Positions 51,449 through 60,343 are shown, counted from the first letter of the stretch. The stretch is 64,000 bases of DNA from Kluyvera sp046569695 (GCF_046569695.1 NZ_JBKHUI010000019.1:38715-102714), one strand, 5' to 3'. The notes: generated by a model from the sequence alone, not told the origin. Program-made: numbers and translations.

Positions 51449-52852
51449 TTACGCTTGCTGCACCTTCTCTTGCTGTTCGGCTTCCTGCTGCGCCAGATTG
51501 CTTTCACGACGCAGTTCACGGGAGTAGAAGAAGTAGCCGCAGCCCCACCACAGCGCGAACACCAGCGGGATAAAGTTGCCTTCCAGGAATTTGAACAGGA
51601 AGGAGAAGGCATAGGTAAAGACCGGGGCATCAATCGAGCTGTTCGAAATCAGCTGCCCTGCCGGTATAGTGATCGCTTTAGTGGCCAGACCGAGGTCGGT
51701 TATCATTGGCGCAAACTGCGTACCCACGAACAGGAAGAACGGCACGCCAATAATGCTCAGGATAACCATGCGCAGCGTGTTGCCGCGCGTCACCAGATAG
51801 GCTGGAACAATCAGCGCGATATTGATGATGCCGGCGAACGGCAGGATTTTATTGCCCGGCAGAATCAACGCCCACAGCAGGGTGAACGGGATGGCGACGA
51901 TAATGGCAAACCAGATTTCGCTCGCGCCGCCCATAAACGGCCAGTCGATACCCACGAACAGCTTACGCCCAGAGAATTTCTTGTTCATATAGTCGCTGAT
52001 GGCCTCAGAGATCGGCGACAGCGCCTGCATAAAGAGCTTGGAAATCATCGGGAACAGCACCAGCGCCGTTGAAGCCTGCACACCCAGCATCAGCGTTTTC
52101 GCGACGCTGTAGCCTGCAATCACCCCAAACAGGATCCCCAGAATAAAACCAATGATGTGGTTTTCAGCGAAGACCCCGACTTTGGCGCGCAGCGCGCTGG
52201 CATCCATCGGCTTATTGCAGACCGGAATTTTGCGCAGCAGCAGATCGAACGGGTAATAGATGGCACCAAAGAAGACCATTCGGTGGGTACAGGTCACGCC
52301 TGGGATCCCCGTGAGCTTCTCGATACGATGCTGGTGAATATCCCCCGCGTTCAGTTCCATAATGATCTGGAAAGCGGCAACGAGGAACGCCAGCACCAGA
52401 CTCCAGACCGGGCCAAACAATGGGGTGGTGACGCTCACCACGATAAACGCGGTAAAGATTTTCCCCCACACGTTCCACAGGTCGGCGTTGAAGGTATTGG
52501 TCTTGTTCAGCATCAACATCACAATGTTTACGCCAACCTGAAGCGGGAACATGGCGAACGCATAAGGCCAGGCCCAGGAGATATTCGCCATCGTCGTCCA
52601 GCCGCCATCGACGATACTTAACTCAAGGCCGGTACGGTTCATCATGGTCTGCGCGGCAACACCGATGGCATCAACCATAAAGCCAATCAGCATGCTCATC
52701 CCGACGAAGGCGACGCCCAGCGTGATGGCCGCCGAGGCCGCATCGCGAAATTTCATCCGCACCACCAGCCCGGCTAATAACATAATAAAAGGCACAAAAA
52801 CCGGCGCGCCTAAATTCAGAATATAATTTATGACTACACCAAGAAAGTCCAT
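51449..52852 (-). CDS. PTS galactitol-type IIC permease
   Basis: 467 residues, integral membrane, about 10-12 helices, of the EIIC-Gat family: N-terminal LGAPVFVPFIMLLAGLVVRMKFRDA, NAGDIHQHRIEKLTGIPGVTCTHRM and FVGIDWPFMGGASEIWFA. It carries substrate through the inner membrane while IIB phosphorylates it. Substrates known for this family include galactitol and other polyols or pentoses; the one here is unknown. The C-terminal tail is Gln/Glu-rich. Confidence 0.9.
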   Translation of the reverse strand: MDFLGVVINYILNLGAPVFVPFIMLLAGLVVRMKFRDAASAAITLGVAFVGMSMLIGFMVDAIGVAAQTMMNRTGLELSIVDGGWTTMANISWAWPYAFAMFPLQVGVNIVMLMLNKTNTFNADLWNVWGKIFTAFIVVSVTTPLFGPVWSLVLAFLVAAFQIIMELNAGDIHQHRIEKLTGIPGVTCTHRMVFFGAIYYPFDLLLRKIPVCNKPMDASALRAKVGVFAENHIIGFILGILFGVIAGYSVAKTLMLGVQASTALVLFPMISKLFMQALSPISEAISDYMNKKFSGRKLFVGIDWPFMGGASEIWFAIIVAIPFTLLWALILPGNKILPFAGIINIALIVPAYLVTRGNTLRMVILSIIGVPFFLFVGTQFAPMITDLGLATKAITIPAGQLISNSSIDAPVFTYAFSFLFKFLEGNFIPLVFALWWGCGYFFYSRELRRESNLAQQEAEQQEKVQQA

Positions 52853-52897
52853 AGCACTTCTCCACTAAAATAATTATACGGATTAAAGAGCTACACC

Positions 52898-53176
52898 TTA
52901 TTTACAGGCATCGATGACCTTTTGTAATTCCTGCTCCATCCCCATGCCGGTCAAAAAAGCAATCCCATTAATTACCGGGATAGGATATTGCTTATCAACT
53001 TTGGTGATGGCGATATAAGCCGCGCTGTCCTTTATATGACTATCAAGCGATTTCAGGTCGATGACTTCGACTTTGATATGCGACTGCTGACGTTCATTCA
53101 ATAAGCGGGTCACTTTACTGGCAACCGTTTGTGAGGTAGCAACGCCGCTTCCACATGCAACAATGACTTTTTTCAT
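52898..53176 (-). CDS. PTS galactitol-type IIB component
   Basis: A 92-residue GatB-like protein; the phosphocysteine is Cys8 in IVACGSGVATSQTV. It follows the IIA gene by 1 bp and precedes the IIC gene by 45 bp. It receives phosphate from IIA and passes it to the sugar bound to IIC. Confidence 0.92.
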   Translation of the reverse strand: MKKVIVACGSGVATSQTVASKVTRLLNERQQSHIKVEVIDLKSLDSHIKDSAAYIAITKVDKQYPIPVINGIAFLTGMGMEQELQKVIDACK

Positions 53177-53177
53177 C

Positions 53178-53693
53178 TTATAAATCCTTATCTAATTGCA
53201 GTCTTGATGTGAGGGTACAGAGAAAGGTTTCTACATCGTCTATTTCGCGTAGGGTCTGAACAACCTCTTCATCCGCAAGGCAGTCCATAAGCTTTTGCAG
53301 CGCCGTCAGGTGGCTGCTGTGGTCAACAAAACCAAGTAAAACAATAAAATGAACATAGAGCGTGTTGTCATCATTGCCCATTTCCTGCCAGGCAATGGGC
53401 GTAGACAACCGCGTTACGGAGATAAAAGGGCGAATAACGTGCTGAGGGTCGGTATGAGGAAGCGCGATGGCCACCGGCAGCGTTGGCAGCGCGGTAGGGT
53501 ACGCTTTTTCACGGGCGATGATGGCGTCAAGAAAAGAGTTCCGGACATAGCCTTGCTCTTTCAGCAGCAAAAATATCGAAGAAAAAAAGTCCGTGGAATT
53601 ATTATAATGTTTATCCAGAAATGTGAGCTGAGGCGTAAAATATTCACATCCTTGCGCACTTTCATTCGGGGCATCAATTATATCCGTTCTCAT
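53178..53693 (-). CDS. PTS IIA component (Fru/Gat type)
   Basis: 171 residues with the EIIA-Fru/Mtl/Ntr fold; phosphohistidine His80 in VAIALPHTDPQHV. First gene of the sugar operon, preceded by a CRP site and the shared 15-bp motif. Domain assignment is secure; sugar specificity is not. Confidence 0.92.
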   Translation of the reverse strand: MRTDIIDAPNESAQGCEYFTPQLTFLDKHYNNSTDFFSSIFLLLKEQGYVRNSFLDAIIAREKAYPTALPTLPVAIALPHTDPQHVIRPFISVTRLSTPIAWQEMGNDDNTLYVHFIVLLGFVDHSSHLTALQKLMDCLADEEVVQTLREIDDVETFLCTLTSRLQLDKDL

Positions 53694-53758
53694 CCGAATA
53701 TCCTCTCTAACCGCTAAGAATTAACTACAGGCAATGTTAATTCAGCAGCAGCGAGCGG

Positions 53759-53773
53759 GCGACAAATATTGCC
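53759..53773 (-). promoter_or_regulatory. shared 15-bp motif, copy at the PTS promoter
   Basis: On the minus strand GGCAATATTTGTCGC followed by CCGCTCGC, 66 bp upstream of the IIA start; 14 of 15 bases match the copy before the aldolase gene. Confidence 0.6.
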
Positions 53774-53818
53774 CCCAAAAGATGTGCTCAGGCTGGCGCA
53801 ACGCGGTGAGCGTTTTAT

Positions 53819-53834
53819 TATGAATTACGTCACA
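53819..53834 (-). promoter_or_regulatory. CRP-cAMP site of the PTS operon
   Basis: On the minus strand TGTGACGTAATTCATA fits TGTGA-N6-TCACA with one mismatch. It lies 46 bp upstream of the shared motif, consistent with catabolite control. Confidence 0.75.
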
Positions 53835-53897
53835 TTTTTATCGTTGAAATTCGTTGGCGGCGAAATAATTTGGCGGGTTACGACAAATAGAAAGGAG

Positions 53898-53931
53898 AAC
53901 GAGAGATAACCCGACCAGGTTATCTCTCGTT
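53898..53931 (-). terminator. 14-bp hairpin at the end of ilvGMEDA
   Basis: AACGAGAGATAACC-(6)-GGTTATCTCTCGTT is a perfect 14-bp stem 10 bp after the ilvA stop. The T tract is interrupted (TCTCCTTTCTATTT), so this may act as a weak terminator or as a 3' stabilising structure. Confidence 0.75.
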
Positions 53932-53940
53932 AAGCGGTAC

Positions 53941-55485
53941 TTAGCCCGCGAGGAAAAAGCGGAACGCGGGGTTATTGGTCTCGTTATGACAATCGTAACC
54001 CAGTTCGTTGAGTCGGGTTTCAAAGTCCGGCTCATTCTCGCCCAGCTCAAACGCCGCCAGCACGCGACCATAGTCAGTGCCGTGGCTGCGGTAGTGGAAC
54101 AGGGAGATATTCCAGTGCGTGCCTAAGGTGTGAAGGAACTTCAGCAGCGCGCCCGGTGATTCAGGGAATTCAAAGCTGTAGAGGCGTTCCTGTAGCGGTT
54201 TAGACGGACGACCGCCAACCATATAGCGCACGTGCAGCTTCGCCATTTCGTCGTCGGAGAGATCCACCACGCTATAGCCGCCTTCGTTGAGCAACTGCAG
54301 GATCTCTTTACGCTCTTCCAGACCCCGGCTCAGACGGACACCAACAAAAATGCAGGCATTTTTCGCGTCGGCAAAACGGTAGTTGAACTCGGTAACCGAA
54401 CGCCCACCCAGCAGCTGGCAGAACTTCAGGAAGCTGCCCTTCTCTTCTGGGATCGTCACCGCCAGCAGCGCTTCACGTTGCTCACCCAGCTCGCAGCGTT
54501 CAGAGACGTAGCGCAGGCCGTGGAAGTTAACGTTCGCGCCGGAGAGCACGTGCGCCAGACGTTCGCCGCGAATGTTGTGCTGGGCGATATATTTCTTCAT
54601 CCCCGCCAGCGCCAGCGCCCCGGAAGGTTCCGCTACCGCGCGCACATCTTCGAACAGGTCTTTCATCGCCGCGCAGATTGCATCGCTATCGACGGTGACG
54701 ATATCGTCGAGATATTCCTGACACAGGCGGAAAGTTTCATCACCGATACGCTTCACCGCCACGCCTTCAGCAAAGAGACCCACGCGCGGCAGGTCAACCG
54801 GATGACCGGCATCCAGCGCCGCTTTCAGGCAGGCAGAATCTTCGGCTTCCACCGCAATCACTTTGATTTGCGGCATCAGCTGTTTAATCAGCACCGCCAC
54901 GCCCGCTGCCAGACCGCCGCCGCCAACCGGCACAAACACGCGGTCGAGGTGAGCATCTTGTTGCAGCAGTTCAAGCGCCAACGTGCCCTGCCCAGCAATC
55001 ACCATCGGGTGATCGAAAGGCGGAACCCAGGTAAAGCCCTGCTGCTGCGCCAGCTCAATGGCTTTCGCTTTCGCTTCGTCAAAGTTCGCGCCGTGCAGCA
55101 GCACTTCGCCGCCAAAACCGCGTACCGCATCCACTTTGATGTCGGCGGTCGCGACCGGCATGACGATAAGTGATTTCAGGCCAAGGCGAGCGGAGGAGAA
55201 CGCCACGCCCTGCGCATGGTTGCCCGCAGATGCGGTGATCACGCCGTGCGATTTCTGCTCGGCCGTCAGGCCCGCCATCATCGCGTAGGCCCCGCGCAGC
55301 TTGAAGCTGTGCACCGGCTGGCGGTCTTCGCGCTTCACCAGAATGACGTTATCGAGGCGCGAAGAGATCTTTTCCATTTTCTGCAGCGGCGTCACCTGCA
55401 CCGCTTCGTAGACCGGTGCGCGAAGCACCGCTCTGAGATACTCGGCCCCCTCAGGGGAGCCGGATAGGGGTTGTGAATCTGCCAT
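53941..55485 (-). CDS. ilvA: biosynthetic threonine deaminase
   Basis: IlvA makes 2-oxobutanoate from threonine, the committed step to isoleucine, and is inhibited by isoleucine. 514 residues: PLP-binding lysine in REDRQPVHSFKLRGAYAM (about residue 62), the GGGGLAAGVAV phosphate loop, then two C-terminal ACT-like regulatory domains (for example FKLRG...FPESPGALLKFLHTL). It starts 2 bp after ilvD. Confidence 0.98.
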   Translation of the reverse strand: MADSQPLSGSPEGAEYLRAVLRAPVYEAVQVTPLQKMEKISSRLDNVILVKREDRQPVHSFKLRGAYAMMAGLTAEQKSHGVITASAGNHAQGVAFSSARLGLKSLIVMPVATADIKVDAVRGFGGEVLLHGANFDEAKAKAIELAQQQGFTWVPPFDHPMVIAGQGTLALELLQQDAHLDRVFVPVGGGGLAAGVAVLIKQLMPQIKVIAVEAEDSACLKAALDAGHPVDLPRVGLFAEGVAVKRIGDETFRLCQEYLDDIVTVDSDAICAAMKDLFEDVRAVAEPSGALALAGMKKYIAQHNIRGERLAHVLSGANVNFHGLRYVSERCELGEQREALLAVTIPEEKGSFLKFCQLLGGRSVTEFNYRFADAKNACIFVGVRLSRGLEERKEILQLLNEGGYSVVDLSDDEMAKLHVRYMVGGRPSKPLQERLYSFEFPESPGALLKFLHTLGTHWNISLFHYRSHGTDYGRVLAAFELGENEPDFETRLNELGYDCHNETNNPAFRFFLAG

Positions 55486-55487
55486 GA

Positions 55488-57338
55488 TTAGCCACCCAGT
55501 TTCGATTTATCGCGTACGGCGCCTTTGTCGGCGCTGGTTGCCAGGCTAGCGTAAGCGCGAAGGGCAAAGGAGACCTGACGCTCACGGTTTTTCGGGGTCC
55601 ACGCCTGTTCGCCGCGGGCTTCCTGCGCTTCACGACGTGCGGCAATTTCCGCATCGCTCAGCTGCAGTTGAATGCCACGGTTCGGAATATCGATAGCAAT
55701 CATGTCGCCATCTTCGATGATGGCGATATTGCCGCCGCTTGCCGCTTCCGGAGAGACGTGACCGATAGAGAGGCCGGATGTGCCACCCGAGAAACGACCG
55801 TCGGTAATCAGGGCGCAGGCTTTACCAAGGCCCATCGATTTCAGGAAGGTGGTTGGATAGAGCATTTCCTGCATGCCCGGCCCGCCTTTCGGCCCTTCGT
55901 AGCGAATCACCACTACGTCGCCTGCGACCACTTTACCGCCGAGAATCGCCTCTACCGCGTCGTCCTGGCTTTCGTACACTTTCGCCGGGCCGGTGAATTT
56001 GAGGATGCTGTCATCTACACCAGCGGTTTTCACGATGCAGCCGTTTTCCGCAAAGTTACCGTACAGCACGGCCAGACCGCCGTCTTTGCTGTAGGCGTGT
56101 TCCAGAGAACGAATACAGCCTTCGGCGCGATCGTCATCCAGCGTATCCCAGCGACAATCCTGCGAGAATGCCTGAGTGGTACGGATGCCCGCAGGGCCCG
56201 CACGGAACATTTTTTTGACCGCTTCATCCTGGGTGAGGGTGATGTCGTACTGTTCCAGCGTTTGCGGCAGGGAGAGGCCGAGGACGTTTTTCACGTCGCG
56301 GTTTAGCAGACCTGCGCGGTCCAGCTCGCCGAGGATCCCCAGCACGCCGCCGGCGCGGTGTACATCTTCCATATGGTATTTCTGGGTACTTGGTGCCACT
56401 TTACACAGCTGAGGAACCTTGCGGGACAGCTTGTCAATATCGCTCATGGTGAAGTCGATTTCGGCTTCCTGTGCCGCTGCCAGCAGGTGCAGAACGGTGT
56501 TGGTGGAGCCGCCCATGGCGATATCCAGCGTCATGGCGTTCTCAAACGCTTCTTTGCACGCGATGTTGCGCGGCAGTGCGGATGCATCATCCTGCTCGTA
56601 GTAGCGCTTGGTCAGCTCAACGATGCGCTGGCCTGCGGTGAGGAACAGTTCTTTACGGTCGGCGTGGGTGGCCAGCAGTGAGCCGTTACCCGGCTGAGAC
56701 AAGCCCAACGCTTCGGTCAGGCAGTTCATCGAGTTGGCGGTGAACATACCGGAACAGGAACCGCAGGTTGGGCAGGCGGAACGTTCCACCTGCTCGCTCT
56801 GCGAGTCAGAGACTTTCGGGTCTGCACCCTGAATCATCGCATCGACCAGGTCGAGTTTGATAATTTTGTCAGAGAGCTTGGTTTTCCCGGCTTCCATCGG
56901 GCCACCGGAAACGAAGATAACCGGAATGTTCAGGCGCAAAGAGGCCATCAACATCCCTGGGGTGATTTTGTCGCAGTTGGAGATACAGACCATCGCATCG
57001 GCGCAGTGGGCGTTCACCATATACTCGACGGAGTCGGCAATCAGTTCGCGCGACGGCAGAGAGTAAAGCATGCCGCCATGGCCCATGGCGATACCATCAT
57101 CCACCGCAATGGTATTGAACTCTTTAGCGACACCGCCGGAGGCTTCGATCTGCTCGGCAACCAGTTTACCGAGGTCGCGCAGGTGCACGTGGCCCGGCAC
57201 GAACTGGGTAAACGAGTTTACGACGGCAATAATCGGTTTACCGAAGTCATCATCGGTCATCCCGGTGGCGCGCCACAGTGCGCGAGCGCCCGCCATATTG
57301 CGGCCGTGAGTGGTGGTGGCGGAACGGTATTTAGGCAT
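55488..57338 (-). CDS. ilvD: dihydroxy-acid dehydratase
   Basis: IlvD dehydrates the dihydroxy acids to the 2-oxo acids of valine and isoleucine synthesis using an oxygen-labile Fe-S cluster. 616 residues as in E. coli, with cluster cysteines in VCISNCDKITPGM and ACPTCGSCSGMFTANSMNCL, and the C-terminal GRFSGGTSGLSIGHVSPEA. Confidence 0.98.
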   Translation of the reverse strand: MPKYRSATTTHGRNMAGARALWRATGMTDDDFGKPIIAVVNSFTQFVPGHVHLRDLGKLVAEQIEASGGVAKEFNTIAVDDGIAMGHGGMLYSLPSRELIADSVEYMVNAHCADAMVCISNCDKITPGMLMASLRLNIPVIFVSGGPMEAGKTKLSDKIIKLDLVDAMIQGADPKVSDSQSEQVERSACPTCGSCSGMFTANSMNCLTEALGLSQPGNGSLLATHADRKELFLTAGQRIVELTKRYYEQDDASALPRNIACKEAFENAMTLDIAMGGSTNTVLHLLAAAQEAEIDFTMSDIDKLSRKVPQLCKVAPSTQKYHMEDVHRAGGVLGILGELDRAGLLNRDVKNVLGLSLPQTLEQYDITLTQDEAVKKMFRAGPAGIRTTQAFSQDCRWDTLDDDRAEGCIRSLEHAYSKDGGLAVLYGNFAENGCIVKTAGVDDSILKFTGPAKVYESQDDAVEAILGGKVVAGDVVVIRYEGPKGGPGMQEMLYPTTFLKSMGLGKACALITDGRFSGGTSGLSIGHVSPEAASGGNIAIIEDGDMIAIDIPNRGIQLQLSDAEIAARREAQEARGEQAWTPKNRERQVSFALRAYASLATSADKGAVRDKSKLGG

Positions 57339-57403
57339 GCTTTAGTACTCCCAGTCTTTATCTTGTTAAATGGGGTGCTGCGTGACACCCCATCTTTTTA
57401 TAC

Positions 57404-58333
57404 TTATGGATTAACCTGATCCAACCAACCCCATTTATCTTCGGTTTCACCGGTAAAGAGGCCAAAGAATGCTTGCTGAACGCGTTTGGTGACCGGGCCA
57501 CAGCGGCCTTCCCCTACCTGGATACCGTCGACGCTACGTACCGGCGTGATTTCAGCAGCGGTACCGGACATGAAGACTTCATCTGCAAGGTACAGGGATT
57601 CACGAGACAGCACCTGCTCGCGCACTTCAATACCGAGGTCTTTCGCCAGCTTGATGATGGCATCACGGGTGATACCCGGCAGCGCGGACGAGGTGAATGG
57701 TGGGGTAAAGATCACACCATCTTTCACTTCAAACAGGTTTTCGCCCGCCCCTTCAGACAAATAGCCGTTCACATCCAGCGCAATCCCTTCCTGATAACCG
57801 TGGCGGCGCGCTTCGCTGCCAACCAACAGTGAGGAGAGGTAGTTACCGCCCGCTTTTGCTGCCGTTGGGATGGTATTCGGTGCCGCACGGTTCCAGGAAG
57901 AGACCATGGCATCGATCCCCTGATCCAGCGCTTCTGCGCCCAGGTATGCTCCCCACGGGAACGCCGCAATGATCACGTCAGTGGTATAGCCATCAGGCGG
58001 GTTAACACCCATACCCACGTCACCCACGAAGACCAGCGGACGGATATAGGCGCTGGTCAGATTGTTTTTGCGCAGCACTTCGCGGCAGGCTTCCATCAGT
58101 TCGTCAACGCTCTGAGAAACCGGGAAGCGATAGATTTTGGCGGAGTCACGCAGGCGCTGCATGTGCTCACGGTGACGGAAAACAACCGGGCCTTTATGAG
58201 AGTCGTAGCAGCGGATACCTTCAAACACAGAGGTGCCGTAGTGCAGCGCGTGGGACATAACGTGTACTTTTGCGTCTTCCCAGCGCACCATCTCACCGTT
58301 GAACCAGATGTAATCCGCTTTTTTCGTCGTCAT
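57404..58333 (-). CDS. ilvE: branched-chain amino acid aminotransferase
   Basis: Class IV PLP aminotransferase for the last step of Ile, Leu and Val synthesis. 309 residues from MTTKKADYIWFNGEMVRWED; PLP lysine in PTAAKAGGNYLSSL (about residue 160) and EGAGENLFEVKDG. The frame extends 18 codons upstream into ilvM-ilvE spacing; the shorter start matches E. coli. Confidence 0.98.
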   Translation of the reverse strand: MTTKKADYIWFNGEMVRWEDAKVHVMSHALHYGTSVFEGIRCYDSHKGPVVFRHREHMQRLRDSAKIYRFPVSQSVDELMEACREVLRKNNLTSAYIRPLVFVGDVGMGVNPPDGYTTDVIIAAFPWGAYLGAEALDQGIDAMVSSWNRAAPNTIPTAAKAGGNYLSSLLVGSEARRHGYQEGIALDVNGYLSEGAGENLFEVKDGVIFTPPFTSSALPGITRDAIIKLAKDLGIEVREQVLSRESLYLADEVFMSGTAAEITPVRSVDGIQVGEGRCGPVTKRVQQAFFGLFTGETEDKWGWLDQVNP

Positions 58334-58350
58334 TTCTCTTCCTATTGCGC

Positions 58351-58617
58351 TCAGGCGCGAATCTGTTGTTGTGATGTGCTTGTACACTGCTGAACGGCAA
58401 CCGAGGCCACGTCCACCAGTTTAGTTAATTGACTAAACAGTAAGTCGACCGACCGTGGGCTGGCAACGGTCAATTCGATATTTATGTTCTGTGCATCGCT
58501 CGCCGTTTCCATATTCATCGCGCAAATCTGAAAGCCGCGATGACGAACCACACGTAAGACGCGTTCTAAGGTTTCCGGGTTGAAGCGGGCCTGCACGTTG
58601 ACCTGATGTTGCATCAT
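58351..58617 (-). CDS. ilvM: acetolactate synthase isozyme II, regulatory subunit
   Basis: 88 residues of the ACT-type small subunit (MMQHQVNVQARFNPETLERVLRV), one residue longer than E. coli IlvM. It activates and stabilises the IlvG catalytic subunit. Its start overlaps the ilvG stop by 4 bp. Confidence 0.97.
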   Translation of the reverse strand: MMQHQVNVQARFNPETLERVLRVVRHRGFQICAMNMETASDAQNINIELTVASPRSVDLLFSQLTKLVDVASVAVQQCTSTSQQQIRA

Positions 58618-60260
58618 GATAATTTCTCCAGCATTTGTGAGTTGCTGGCGCCAGGCGGCACCAGTGGCCAGACATTCTCAAGTTCGTCGATTGAGACATG
58701 AAGCAGGTACGGGCCTTCGCTTGCGAGCATAGTGTCGAGTGCCGCTTCTACCTGGTCTTTACGGGTGATGTGTTGGCCAGGGATGCCGAAGGCGCTGGCC
58801 AGCGTGAGAAAATCGGGGTTATCGGTCAGGGTGGTTTCGCTATAACGTTCCTGGAAGAACAGCTGCTGCCATTGTCGAACCATCCCTAACCGCTGGTTGT
58901 CGAGCAATACGATCTTCAGCGGCAACTGCTTGCGTTTTACGGTGCCCAACTCTTGTACGTTCATCATGAAAGAGCCGTCACCGGAGATACAGATAACCGT
59001 ATCGTTCGGGCGCGCTACCTGTGCGCCAACGGCTGCCGGCAGACCGAAGCCCATGGTGCCTAAACCGCTTGAGGTGATGAAGTTCTCCGGGCGGGTGTAG
59101 GTCATGTGCTGAGCGGACCACATCTGGTGCTGGCCAACGTCTGTCGTCACCACGCTTTCCGCCGGTTTACGATCGGAGAGCTGTTTCAGCAGCAATGGCG
59201 CGTAGATAGCCTCGCCCGGATGGTCATAACGCCACTCATGCTCGGCGCGCATCGCCGCGTTATGTTCACACCAGGCATCGATCGTCAGCGGCTGCTGCAG
59301 CGCAGACAGCAGTGCATTCAGGTCGCCCTGCAGGGCAACGTGCGCCTGGCGCAGTTTGTTCATTTCAGCCGGGTCGATATCCATATGAATAACTTTGGCG
59401 TGCGGGGCGAAGGTGTTCAGCTTGCCGGTCACGCGGTCATCGAAGCGTGCGCCAACGGCGATCAGCAGATCACACTCTTGGACCGCCAGGTTGGCCGCTT
59501 TGGTGCCGTGCATGCCCAGCATACCGAGGTAGTACGGATAATCAGCAGGAACCGCGCCCAAGCCTTTCAAGGTGCAGGTCGCTGGCATATTCGTGACTGT
59601 CATAAACTCACGCAGAGCGGGAACCGCCTGCGCCATCCCCACGCCGCCGCCGACGTAAAGCATTGGCTTCTGGGACTCAGCCAGCATCTGCTGCGCCTGT
59701 GCCATTTCGCTGTACGGGAAACTGTCGTCACTTTCTACGGTGGAGAAGTACGGATCCAGATCGCCCTGTGCAATCTGAATATCTTTAGGAATATCAACCA
59801 GAACCGGGCCAGGACGGCCTGAGTTTGCCACCTGGAAAGCTTCAGCGATTACGCGCGGCAGCTCTTCCAGGGATTGCACCAGGAAACTGTGTTTAGTGCA
59901 GGCCAGAGACAAACCGAGGACGTCCACTTCCTGGAAGGCATCCGTACCGATAAACGGTGCGGCAACCTGGCCGGTGATGGCAACAACGGGAACGGAATCG
60001 AGCAGCGCGTCCGCCAGGCCAGTGATCAGGTTGGTTGCACCTGGGCCTGAAGTGGCGATACAGACGCCGGTTTTACCGGTAGAGCGGGCATAGCCAATGG
60101 CCGCCATCGCCGCGCCCTGCTCGTGTCGACACAGCAGGTGCTCTACGCCGCCGTCATACAGAGCGTCGTAAACTGGCATAATGGCACCGCCTGGATACCC
60201 AAATACCGTTTCGACTCCCTGCGCTCGCAACGCATGTACCACCCACTGTGCGCCATTCAT
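58614..60260 (-). CDS. ilvG: acetolactate synthase isozyme II, catalytic subunit (intact)
   Basis: ThDP- and FAD-dependent enzyme that condenses two pyruvates, or pyruvate with 2-oxobutanoate. The full 548-residue frame is open, unlike E. coli K-12 where ilvG is frameshifted. Landmarks: VFGYPGGAIMPVYDAL, the catalytic Glu in LLCRHEQGAAMAAIGYAR, and the ThDP motif GDGSFMMNVQELGTV (GDG...). Isozyme II is valine-resistant, so this strain should resist valine inhibition. Confidence 0.98.
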   Translation of the reverse strand: MNGAQWVVHALRAQGVETVFGYPGGAIMPVYDALYDGGVEHLLCRHEQGAAMAAIGYARSTGKTGVCIATSGPGATNLITGLADALLDSVPVVAITGQVAAPFIGTDAFQEVDVLGLSLACTKHSFLVQSLEELPRVIAEAFQVANSGRPGPVLVDIPKDIQIAQGDLDPYFSTVESDDSFPYSEMAQAQQMLAESQKPMLYVGGGVGMAQAVPALREFMTVTNMPATCTLKGLGAVPADYPYYLGMLGMHGTKAANLAVQECDLLIAVGARFDDRVTGKLNTFAPHAKVIHMDIDPAEMNKLRQAHVALQGDLNALLSALQQPLTIDAWCEHNAAMRAEHEWRYDHPGEAIYAPLLLKQLSDRKPAESVVTTDVGQHQMWSAQHMTYTRPENFITSSGLGTMGFGLPAAVGAQVARPNDTVICISGDGSFMMNVQELGTVKRKQLPLKIVLLDNQRLGMVRQWQQLFFQERYSETTLTDNPDFLTLASAFGIPGQHITRKDQVEAALDTMLASEGPYLLHVSIDELENVWPLVPPGASNSQMLEKLS

Positions 60261-60262
60261 AG

Positions 60263-60313
60263 TTAGTTCCCCGCCTTAGATCGTAAGAAACAGAATTTTG
60301 TGCTACTCGTCAT
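60263..60313 (-). CDS. ilvX: 16-residue small protein IlvX
   Basis: A 17-codon frame, MTSSTKFCFLRSKAGN, preceded by GAGGAGCAGAGA and ending 2 bp before ilvG. The E. coli IlvX (16 residues) has the same length, position and STKFCF core. Conservation and a strong ribosome site argue that it is translated; the function is unknown. Confidence 0.8.
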   Translation of the reverse strand: MTSSTKFCFLRSKAGN

Positions 60314-60343
60314 TCTCTGCTCCTCGTTATTGTTTTTTAGTCA

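Noticed and set aside
37002..53940. Genomic island with integrase or transposon ends
   Set aside because: No integrase, transposase, tRNA target or flanking direct repeat was seen; ordinary metabolic and glycan genes fill the block.
54232..55173. A 313-codon plus-strand open frame opposite ilvA
   Set aside because: Antisense shadow of ilvA with no family resemblance.
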